64,000 nucleotides of DNA from Isoetes taiwanensis (taxonomy: Eukaryota; Streptophyta; Lycopodiopsida; Isoetales; Isoetaceae): the NCBI GenBank assembly GCA_021234155.1, contig JAJEKV010000044.1, positions 10,016,777 through 10,080,776 on the forward strand, written 5' to 3'. Below, piece by piece: positions 44,670 through 53,809 of the stretch. Positions within the stretch are counted from its first letter, which is position 1; each line of letters opens with the position of its first letter. Made by a program: the position numbers and the translations under genes. The notes below the pieces were generated by a model. That model did no database searches and had not been told where the DNA came from. It saw nothing but the letters and a program-made list of their open reading frames with translations.

Positions 44670-46640
44670 CTATGGTTCGCAATTCATTGCGGCGTAAGGA
44701 ATGGTCAAGTTCCTATTATAGCCAAGATGAACGCGGCCTATCAAGTACATGCTTTCCAGGCAATTCGCGATCATGTCCACATTGACAGTACACCTCGTCC
44801 TAGGGAACACGAAGGTGATCCCATCATCGATAACTATTATCAAGTACGATGCATCTACCCCTCTAGTGCATGATTCTCGGTGAATCAAGTCTTCAAGCTT
44901 ACCGCCGGGAGCGGGGTTGATAGCATCGTTGATGGTGCGGCCTTGAGATTCACGCATGAAGTCCGGATAGTGCTTCTCGAGGTCTATTTCCATCACCCAC
45001 GTAGCATCCTCAACTGGCAAGTGTTTCCACTTGACCAAGTATTGCAGCATTTGGGTCCTTCTGGTCTGTTTATATGCTCGATCAAGAAGAGCTTCAGGCA
45101 CTATATCTAAATGCTCTTCTGTCATTTCAAGTAGGGTGGGTGTATCCAAGATCTCCTCTAGATCTGGGGTGTGCTGCTTTAGAAGACTCACATGGAAGAC
45201 CTTGTGGATCTTCAAGCGGGGTGGCAATTCCAGGCGGTATGCCTGTTCACCAACACGTTCAGTGATCTTGCAGTTACCAATTTTAAGCTTGGCTTGTTTT
45301 ACCTTAATCTTAAGCCAAACCGATTCACCCACCTGGAAGAGTCGTGGGGTTCTGTATTTATCCGCTACACTTTTCTGACGACTGCGTGCAGCCAATAGGT
45401 AACCACAAACTTCTTCAACCAAAGCTTGCATTTCCAAGAGGAGTTGCTGGGAAACCTCCACCTAGTAGAAACGGGATTATGCCATGTGTCAGGAGTAAGG
45501 CATTGATAACCATAATTTATCATGATGGGAGACATTACGAAGACTCTGTTTCCATCTTTGTTATAGGCAAACTCAACTAGATAAATGTAGTCAGCCCATT
45601 GTGATTGCTTACTCCAAACGTAACTGCGTAGCATGTCCTCTATAATACGATTGGTACGCTCTGTCTGACCATCCGTCTGAGGATGATATGCCGTACTCAT
45701 AGCAAGCTTGGTCTGGATGGTGGCAACGAAATCTTTCCAGAATGCACTTACGAATTTGGGATCCCTCTCGGATACAATAACTCGTGGCATTCCATGCAAT
45801 CTGAAGATCTCCTTTGCAAATAGCAGAGCGGTATCGAAGGCGGTGTCCGTGGTCCGACATGGCAAGAAATGAGCCATTTTCGACAATTTGTCGACCACTA
45901 CCATCAATGCATCATATCCACGGAGAGTACGTGGGAGGCCCACAATGAAGTCCATGGTTATCACTTCCCACTTAGCATTGGGCACGTCCAACGGTTGCAA
46001 CTCTCCTGGAATCCTTAATTGCTCAGCCTTGGTTTGTTGACACACTTGATACTGCTTAATGTACCTAGTGATGTCCTTCTTCATCGAAGGCCAAAAATAA
46101 CTGGAGCGGATCTTAAAGTAGATCTTCATAAAACCTGCATGTCCAGCTATAGGGCTGTTGTGCGTGTCATGGAGAATTAGCTTACGTATCCCTGAAGTCT
46201 CAGGTACACACAACTTATCCTTGTAATATAACAAGTTGCCTTCTTTCTTATAGGAACGGAAAGCTTCGCGTTCTTTATCTATGCGTGCCTCCTTAGCCAA
46301 ACTATCCCAAACATCACGGAACTCGGGATCTGTGGCCAAGGTCTGTTCTATCTGTTTCCCGAATTCACTGGTGAGTGTGGAAATTGCATTACAATGGGTT
46401 CGGGTTACCAAGGGATGGCGTGACAATGCATCCGCAACCATATTGTGTTTCCCAGGCTTATACATAATCTCAAAATCATACTCCTCGAGAAACTCCATCC
46501 ATCTTCTCTGACGGAGATTGAGATTGGGCTGGGTTGTTAGATAACGGAGACTCTGATGATCCGTATCCAGCTGGAATCTTCTACCAAGAAGGTAGTGTCT
46601 CCATATCCGCAGAGCACGGACAACGGCTAGCCTCAGCCTC
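44670..46640 (-). pseudogene. Pol remnant: RNase H, integrase and chromodomain
   Basis: RNase H begins at LAVVRALRIWRHYLLGRRFQ (46625) and ends YKPGKHNMVADALSRH. Integrase follows, with a zinc motif (LILHDTHNSPIAGH ... QVCQQ, one Cys missing) and catalytic core residues MDFIVGLP, VSERDPKF (Asp replaced by Glu) and HPQTDGQTERTNR. After a frame change near 45460 come the GPY/F-type region (RVGEQAYRLELPPRLKIHKV) and a chromodomain (LQYLVKWKHLPVEDATWVME, about 45050-44990), which in chromoviruses steers insertion to marked chromatin. Reverse transcriptase and protease are missing: the frame joins gag directly near 46630. It is inactive on its own. Confidence 0.9.
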
Positions 46641-47560
46641 TGCAACTGATTTCGGGTCTATGGCCTTAACCATTCGTTTAATTGATGGGGCTAACCCTTC
46701 AATGTAGCCCTCCACCGCCCTCTTTTCGTTCATTCCTGGCACATACAGCCTCAAGCGCATGAATTCATCAGTGTAGGCCTGGACTGACATACCCTTCTGC
46801 TCTAACCTGTAAAAGGTCTGGATTTGTTGGCATTTGTGCGCACGGGGCACATAATGCGACTTAAAAGCTTTGGCAAACTTCCTGAATTTGCATCTACTTC
46901 TGTCCAGATGCTTGGCTCTGGCATAGCCCTTCCACCAAATACGAGTAACTCCTGTAAGGTTTGTGGTGGCAACCTTGCCTGTATCTTTTTCTGTCATGCC
47001 ATAGGATTTTCCAAACTCCTTCATCTCGTCCAACCAGGACTCTGCATTCAGGCCACCTCTAGATTTCCCATCAAACTGGGCCAGTTTCCTATTGTTCCAT
47101 ATGCTAGTTATGGCCGTGTCTACCGTCTTACGGTACTCCTTGTCCCGACGCTTTGCATGGTCACCCGATGATATAGACGACTCAGAGGACACAGAAGTGG
47201 CTGATTGAGAGGAGGTGGCACTATCCCTAGAGGAACTGCGACGACGTTTGGAATGGTGCCTCCTTTGTGCAGGCACAGGGCCTGGTTCAGGTGCAAGTGG
47301 CTGCAAGTGGTGGTGGGCTTGGCGGTAACGGAGGTAACTCCGGCCCGTCCTCTTGCATATGCTGCGGTGGGTTGGCATTCAACACATAAGTTTGTAACTC
47401 GACTAATTGCCTCTTCATCAACATAAGTTCTTGCTCAGGTGTTAGTCTACTGGCATTCGAGGGCGTCTGCCAGGCGGCGTTGCGTGCACGTCTATATTGA
47501 GCATAAAAAGGTATAAGCAGAATTATAGCGACATGAAGTCTCACAAAGAATGTCATTGCG
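46640..47560 (-). pseudogene. retrotransposon Gag, truncated and fused to RNase H
   Basis: The N part (QTPSNASRLTPEQELMLMKR, Pro-rich) and the capsid part (KLAQFDGKSRGGLNAESWLD, WWKGYARAKHLDRSRCKFRK, FYRLEQKGMSVQAYTDEFMR, YIEGLAPSIKRMVKAI) lie in two overlapping frames joined near 47290-47370. The protein ends at AEAEA, and RNase H begins at once, so the zinc knuckle, protease and reverse transcriptase were removed by an internal deletion. Confidence 0.88.
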
Positions 47561-47756
47561 GATAGTATTTAGAGAGAGAGTAAATAGAAGAGTACAATAG
47601 AAAAGATCTTTATTATAAGTGAGAACAGTCGTTACATTGAAGGTCATTACATTGAAGGCAGTTACAAAACTTAAAGTTGTAATACAGAGGTAGACACTTT
47701 ACATTGAGCAATTCTTCAACTCACACATAACATAAAAAACAAAACTGAGTGGACCC

Positions 47757-48240
47757 GACCTAGGGCTGCGCAAAAGGGTACAAGATGGAGTAGCGAACGC
47801 TCTCGCGTACAGCTCTCACTAACTTGTAGCGAGCCCAGGCTTGGACGATAACAGGTTGGTAGTCCAGTGTTGGGCTAATGATGAGGAGATTAAAGAGCCT
47901 TCTTAGAGCATAGAAAATCTGCCACAAGTGATCATTGGCGTCAACAAAAGCTTCATGCCTTGTCATGTCCCAATAGTCTCATGTTCGACGAAGAGTTTAT
48001 TGTAAGTCCTCAAAGGCCCGTTCTCTGAGAATGTTAACTACTTCTAAGCCTTTAGCGGGATCATAGGGCTCTCCCTCTTCTCCAGGTTCCTCTTCCTCAT
48101 AATCACCGTCTCGCTCCGGGTACTCCCCATACCGTTGGTCGTAGTCCTGTTCGGGAGGCCCTGGATCGTCCCTTCGTATCTGGTTGGTGATTCTTTCTTC
48201 ATATTCTTCGAGTCCCTCGTCTGCAAGACGGTAGGAATGA
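47757..48240 (-). pseudogene. acidic unknown ORF between ORF-Y and gag
   Basis: One frame reads YRLADEGLEEYEERITNQIR, then an acidic stretch with DYEEEEPGEEGE, then GLEVVNILRERAFEDLQ, two stops, and MTRHEAFVDANDHLWQIFYA onward to YSILYPFAQP. No family was recognised. It could be the N-terminal extension of gag or a third accessory ORF. The stops may be real or artefacts. Confidence 0.4.
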
Positions 48241-48445
48241 ATATAGAACCTTAAACAATTTTCTTATACTCTAAACTCTAATAGATACAAGGACACATCA
48301 TGAAAGAGAACAATTTAATTGTATTCATTGATACAATAGCCATAATTGGTAAGAAGATAGCACATCGTAATTTATAAAATGGCTAAAGAAAATGCCAAAC
48401 CAAAATTGACCACTATACGCAGTATAAGATGCGCAATACAAATAT

Positions 48446-49837
48446 CTAGGAACTAGGTCCCTCCTCTTCGTCCATAGGCTGAGGAGGTGGACGGTAGCGC
48501 ATCAAAGTCGCACTGGGGCTAGCCGAGAGGGCGGCTCGAGCTGGTGCTTCCGGTGGTAAGCAAGTGGCCAAAGGTGCCGCCACAAGGAGTCGCATATTAG
48601 CGCAGCCCGCCACGTCCCCCAATGCTGCTATAGCCAAATCTCGTCGGACCAATGTAATGGTGGTGGCGTGGTAGTCTATCTTCTTATGGCCCGCCAAAGC
48701 GGATATGGCACGGAGCGCCCACCAAGAAGCTTCAGAAGAAGGCCCTAAGTTCTTGGAAAAGAACAAGATCTCACCTTGCCGAAAGGCTGAAAGAAAGAAT
48801 CGGGGCACATGGTTGCCCATTGCCCTAATTTGGGGATCTCTAGAGGTCTTTGCTTCCTTTTCCAAGTTAACGGGGATCCTCTCCTGCTCTGCTTCTTCCT
48901 TGTCATCCTTAAGGCTCACCTTGGTGTCCCAAAGGTCTTCCTCCTCTTCATCCATACCTTCCATGGTGATCTGTAATGGCTGATCTGCAAGAGGAGGCCG
49001 CAGCTGAGCTGCAAAATGCTCCTCTGGAGGCTGGGGTGTATCAGTCAATAAAAACTGCCGAAGTGACAAAAGGGCCTCAACGGGCTCTAACTCTTCTGGC
49101 CGGTATGCTAACAAGTCCTCGGCTTGTGGCGGATGCACAACGGGCGTTGTAAAGTCAAGGAAGTCATCCTGGCAGTACTCGGCAAGATCATAGAGGACCT
49201 CTATCTTCTTGCGGCCCCGCATATCAGCAATAACGCGGTAGGCCCACATAATGTCCTCCAGGATCAGGTACTCTTGGTTATTCACGAGTACTGTAGGAAG
49301 GAGGTTGAGCCCTTCAAGTTTGAGGGCTTTATCCCTTCCTACGGGCGCCTCGGTGGCTAACTCCTTCCACCGTGCAAAATCCTGCTCGTTGACGACTTCG
49401 TCATCTTCCGGGTCAGGAGGTATAGGCGTAGAGGAATGCTCAACAGCTATCTCCTCGTCCTCAATATACTGGTCCATAATGATGGCCATTGCAAATCGGG
49501 CCTCAAAACAAGCTTCCCGATCTATGGTGACAATGGGGAGGTCAGTACCTCGTCTCCTTATGCCCTTAATGACATTCCGGGCATGCTCATCACCCCCTAA
49601 CATCTGGAGCAGGGTGTGGAAGTCGAGATAAAGCTGCAAATCATCCTCGTTGTAGACACATGCAGGTAAACTTTCTTCGCAGTAGAACTGACGGAAGGCG
49701 GCGTAATCAAGATGCGCCTGCATGTTAGAAATAAGATCTACTTGCTGGAGGAGATAAGGGTGAAGAAGATCGAAGGGGACCGTGGGATCCCAATGCTCTC
49801 CATCTAGATACCACTGCTGTAAGGTTGGGCGATCCAT
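48446..49837 (-). CDS. ORF-Y, 463-aa unknown retroelement protein
   Basis: An uninterrupted frame runs from ATG 49837 to 48446. The N part (MDRPTLQQWYLDGEHWDPTV; YCEESLPACVYNEDDLQLYL; DREACFEARFAMAIIM) is mixed helical. The middle (DFARWKELATEAPVGRDKAL; LILEDIMWAYRVIADMRGRK) is followed by an acidic region (GMDEEEEDLW) and a hydrophobic, Ala-rich C terminus ending in acidic EEEGPSS. I recognise no domain. It lies between the H3-bearing ORF-X and gag on the same strand. A partial copy exists at 39700-40377, so it is a standard part of the element and not a chance insertion. It may help ORF-X or Gag. That is inference from position only. Confidence 0.75.
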   Translation of the reverse strand: MDRPTLQQWYLDGEHWDPTVPFDLLHPYLLQQVDLISNMQAHLDYAAFRQFYCEESLPACVYNEDDLQLYLDFHTLLQMLGGDEHARNVIKGIRRRGTDLPIVTIDREACFEARFAMAIIMDQYIEDEEIAVEHSSTPIPPDPEDDEVVNEQDFARWKELATEAPVGRDKALKLEGLNLLPTVLVNNQEYLILEDIMWAYRVIADMRGRKKIEVLYDLAEYCQDDFLDFTTPVVHPPQAEDLLAYRPEELEPVEALLSLRQFLLTDTPQPPEEHFAAQLRPPLADQPLQITMEGMDEEEEDLWDTKVSLKDDKEEAEQERIPVNLEKEAKTSRDPQIRAMGNHVPRFFLSAFRQGEILFFSKNLGPSSEASWWALRAISALAGHKKIDYHATTITLVRRDLAIAALGDVAGCANMRLLVAAPLATCLPPEAPARAALSASPSATLMRYRPPPQPMDEEEGPSS

Positions 49838-50094
49838 AAGGATGAAGGCGCAAGAGAGGAGAAGGCAAACGCTGAAAACAGGAAGGGAAATGAAACCCTA
49901 ATGGCCAAAAAGGGGCTTTATACTTTTCGGCACGTTTCCCGAAATTATTATTAAAATTATTATTTAATTAATAATTTAAAATTTTAATTTCACACCGGGG
50001 GGGGGGAAGACATTTTTATATTTACACTTCAAAATGGAATATTTCACATCGATAAGTTCACAATAATTTTACAACAGAGAAAGAAGATCGCCTA

Positions 50095-51395
50095 GTCACC
50101 GAAACTCCCCTCAGATCCTTCGTGCTAGCTGGAGGTCCTTGGGCATTATGGTAACCCTCTTTGCATGTATAGCGCAGAGGTTTGCATCGCTCAAAATCTC
50201 TATGAGGTAAGCCTCTTGCAAAGGCTTGGAACCTCAGGTCGGTTTTAAATTCCTGGGCAATTTCGCGAACAAGCCGCTGAAAAGGGAGCCGACGAATCAA
50301 TGGCTCAGTAGAATTTTGATACTTACGTATTTCTCGAAGTGCTACCGTGCCCGGTCGATATCTATGGGGCTTTCGCGGCTTGAGGGTTGCCTTCAGCGAT
50401 GGAATGGATTTCCCGCCGGTAGTTGGATGCTTTGCCCACTGAACGATCTGCTTCCGTCTCTGAGCCGATGTCTTCTTGGCAATGGTGGCATCCCTCTGCA
50501 ATCGGATCTTATAATCCACACCTCCCTTTACGGGTTTGGTATTCTTCCTCTTCCTATTAGCCCACTCTGTAGCCTTCCTATTCTTGACTCCGCCCTGATC
50601 TACATGTGGCTCTTGCTGCTGACCGACGTTCTGATCCCCCGTTTGGTGAACATTTTGATCAATATTTTGATCTTGCTGCTGATCAACGTCCTGATCCTCC
50701 TGCTGATCCATCTGCTGGTCTCCGCCCTGCTGGTTTTGGCCATCTTCTTCTTGTTTACGGAGCCGCTCTCTCTCTGCATTACTGGCCTCCTTGTCCAAGC
50801 GCACCTGTATCCGCCTGGCAATCTCCGTATGGTACTGGGCCGGGCGAGCTCGCATGTCTGCTTGCACAAGGTCCATGCGATCTTGTGTAAAGGTAGGAGG
50901 AACATTTTCAAAAACAAAGGCATACAAGTCTTCGTTCCAAAAGAAATCAGGGAGTTTGTAATGGTCCCTGTACATGAGTCTTTACCAAGGTAATAGAAAC
51001 TATTAGCCCGCTCTTCTGGTAGGGCGCTAGCTATCTGGTGAAGGTCTTCTACCCTAGCAAGGTGCTGAATTCGTTGGGCCTCCGTACGGATGAGTTCTGC
51101 GGGATCCTCCTCCTCGCTAGCTAATGGGTAAAACTTAACAAAGGCCCAAGCTTGATCAGGCTGCTCTACCAGAGTGTAGGGTTGGTCGGCAGCGTTTAAC
51201 TTCATGAGGAAACGTTCGTTAAAATGGAAAATGGGGTAAGGGATTCTACGGCCTTCAATAAAATGGTTCACAAGAATGTCTAGAACAGTGTCAACCATAG
51301 GGTTTTCCTCCGAAAGATAGTCTAATAGGACGCTAAACAGTTTGAAAAAATAGTCACCTTCTTGAGGTCTACGGTGAGCTTTGAAGCGGCATCAT
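50095..51395 (-). pseudogene. ORF-X with C-terminal histone H3 fold, right copy
   Basis: The frame from 50975 ([20 protein letters not shown]) is open through the DQ-rich linker into the H3 segment: [70 protein letters not shown] deletion of about 25 bases near 50215 then shifts the frame. The rest ([16 protein letters not shown] followed by [10 protein letters not shown]) continues in another frame and ends with TGA in place of an Arg codon. Upstream, an 8-base deletion near 50980 separates the N-terminal part (51298 to 50980). Together with the left copy it shows a protein of about 440 aa whose last 130 aa are H3-like. The TGGK (Lys14-like) and FKTD (Lys79-like) positions are kept. Lys4, Lys9 and Lys27 contexts are not. 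Confidence 0.88.
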
Positions 51396-52066
51396 GGGCG
51401 ATGGCGAGCAAGAGAGAAAAGTGGGGCACTCAAACTTGAACAAGCGTATTTGGGGGGAGTAGGCGAGGGCTAGGGCTTAGGGTAGATGCAGGTAGCCGTG
51501 AAGGTCGACTATGGCGTAAAGCAGAACTTCGATCCGGCGGCTATGGCGGAGGGAAGTCGTGGTAAGGAAACACACTTTTCAAAAAGTCACGCGATTTCAA
51601 ATTTAACTTTTAACTTTTTTTTTCTTTGAAAAAAATTTTCAAATTAAAAAAAAAAAAAAAAGCGGTATCTGGCACGGACCGTATATGGGAAGTCTTGGCG
51701 TTATACGATCATAACTTCGGCCCGAAAAGAAACACCTCCAAGACAAAGCAAGGCCCTTTTGATTTTTCAGCTGGCTTTGTTGTCGGTTTGCCCTCGGGAG
51801 GCGTGCCCCTAGGGTATTTGGGAGGTGCCCGATCCATTGGAGCCATTTTAAGCCTTCATCCGAAGCTGCCTACAAAAGTTATAGCCCTTCAAACTTGGGT
51901 CCTCCGATCGCCCTAACTTCTTAAGAACTTCTGATCTATCACATTAACCTAGCACAAAACCAAACATCAAAGAGCTAGACAATCACACTTGCTGAAACTC
52001 CCTCCTATCTACCGAACTAACGAGTTAGGGTTTGGTCGGTGCTATGATTTCAGTAACCGAAATCAC

Positions 52067-52078
52067 GGCTCTGATACC
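52067..52078 (-). promoter_or_regulatory. primer-binding site (tRNA-iMet), right LTR
   Basis: The minus strand reads GGTATCAGAGCC, matching the site at 42633-42645 but with the next bases altered (CGCGGG instead of CCACTGTG) in a noisy stretch. Confidence 0.85.
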
Positions 52079-52079
52079 C

Positions 52080-53695
52080 GCGGGCGGCTCCCCGAACATA
52101 TCGACACTTTCGGGACATATACATACGGGACTTTCCCTCCCATGGCAACCAAATCACCATGAGCGGGGCCCTCCGTCTAACTTCGGGCCATCTATAAAAA
52201 GATGCTCAAGTGAAGGACCTGAGAGGGGTCATTCGCCCACGCCTTCAATGGGGCTCCTATGTGCATGAGCGTGAATACAAGGTTAGCACGGCATAATCAT
52301 ATCATAATTTACCACCACGAGGGGTGGCACATCCATCAAGTAACAACAACAAAGAATATGCATTTAATACTAGGGAAAAACACCCAAACCCATGGTTCTA
52401 CCCGGCTCGGACTCGGTGAGGATCGGGACGGCTAGGTCTCAAGAGATCAGCAGGCCGAGAATCTTGACATGGCGTTGGTGACATAGAACATCGGCTAGGG
52501 TTGTCCACTCCATCCGCCCCTCACATTGCACACTTTGCGGATGAGTCCAATCATGCTATAAAGCGTCACTATATGGGACCAGGACTTGAGACTCAAGGTA
52601 TCACCCTTCGAGCCTACTCCGGGGTTCATGAAGCCCCGTCCAGATGAGGCAGGTCGGGGAAGCGTCCCCTTCGGGATCCGCGGTGGTTCCATGGGTGAGC
52701 TAGAGAATCGTGCGCGCATCGGCGACCCCGCATCCGTGCAGAGCTTACTCACCCTAAATCTACTCAAAGCCACGGGGGTGCCCCATACGGGTCCACCTAC
52801 GCACCCGGGGAGTGTCGGACCCATACCCGAAGCCCTCTACGTGACCAGCTATCGGGGCCTAGCCCAGCGTAGGAATCTCGGGAGCCTTTTATGTTCGTGC
52901 AAGACCCCACCCCACTTCACCTGCTGCGTCCCTTATGCGGTGCTAAGCAATTCCATAGCCGGCTTCGGTGGTCTCTTCTTACCTGGGCGCCAAGTAATGG
53001 GCAATGAGGGGGTCAACCTAGGAGCATACTACTAAGCATGGCTCGAGAGGTCTCTACCCCTTAATTCCCCATTTCGAGTAATACTATGCAAAGAACTATC
53101 AATCCATCCTTTGAGCAAGACCCGAGAATGGAGATAAAGAAAACTCACCTTTTCAATCAAGGGTTAGTTCCTACAAGTAAAGCCATGAGAGAAAGGAAGA
53201 ATAAACACAACAAGTGCCCAGCAGGGCGCTACTCTAGAATCCTCAAGCTATACTAACCACCCACGAGAAGTTCTGCTAGATCCATTATCGTTCGGTATCT
53301 CCATCTTCCACTGGACTTGGGCTCAACCTTTGGACACTACGTTAGGTAAATTGGGGCTTTGCAAAGGTGGGCCTTCATTTCTTTGCTCCTCTTGGTCGAT
53401 TAGGGGGTCAGTTAGGGATAGGGGTCAAGTTGATGGCCCAATTTGGAATTCCCCATGCTGGCCAATCGATTTAGGCCAGGTGGCGCCTTCCCAAAGCATT
53501 AATTAACTTAATTAACCCATTTAGATATTAATTCCTTAATTATAGGTTATTATCCTTAATAATTAAATTAGCATAGCTAATTTAATCCCTTTTATGTCAA
53601 CCCCCTAGGTTACAATACCCCAGGGTGGCGTACCTTTACTGGGTGACGTGTCAGTATATTTATACGCATACCGTATAACTACTTGGAACGTCACA
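52080..53695 (-). repeat. LTR 2, the 5' LTR of the complete unit
   Basis: It is collinear with LTR 1 and ends in CGTCACA at 53695. Its right 300 bases match LTR 1 almost exactly, whereas 52080-53400 has many clustered small differences, mostly at CAG or CTG in LTR 1. Its left terminal TGTGACG is obscured. Confidence 0.88.
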
Positions 53696-53709
53696 TTCTC
53701 CCCTCCTTA
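53696..53709 (-). promoter_or_regulatory. polypurine tract next to LTR 2
   Basis: The minus strand reads TAAGGAGGGGAGAA, identical to that at 44269-44282. It is followed by about 100 bases of the internal 3' end before the composite stops at 53809. Confidence 0.9.
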
Positions 53710-53809
53710 GAAATAATGCTGTCCTCAGCATTGGGGTTAGATACAAAAATAGAAAATTATATTACGAAGGAAGGGAATTCCTTATTTCCGAAGATAATAC
53801 ATTGAAAAC

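Larger units (their letters stand above)
39688..53809 (-). mobile_element. Ty3/gypsy chromovirus-like composite carrying a histone H3-like ORF
   Basis: In plus coordinates the order is: partial internal region (39688-42646), LTR (42647-44268), full-length internal region with a pol deletion (44269-52079), LTR (about 52080-53695), and partial internal 3' end (53696-53809). The shared segments repeat with a period of about 9.43 kb. Each LTR has a primer site on its left and a polypurine tract on its right, as in a tandem array or an integrated 1-LTR circle. Minus-strand gene order in the complete unit is ORF-X (with H3 fold), ORF-Y, a short acidic ORF, gag, RNase H, integrase, chromodomain. Protease and reverse transcriptase are missing, so it cannot move without help. 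Confidence 0.9.

Noticed and set aside
40634-50430. Centromeric histone CENH3 instead of canonical H3
   Set aside because: The segment lacks the longer loop 1 of CENH3 and keeps H3-type FKTDLRFQ and [12 protein letters not shown] blocks. Only the SD of [10 protein letters not shown] recalls CENH3.
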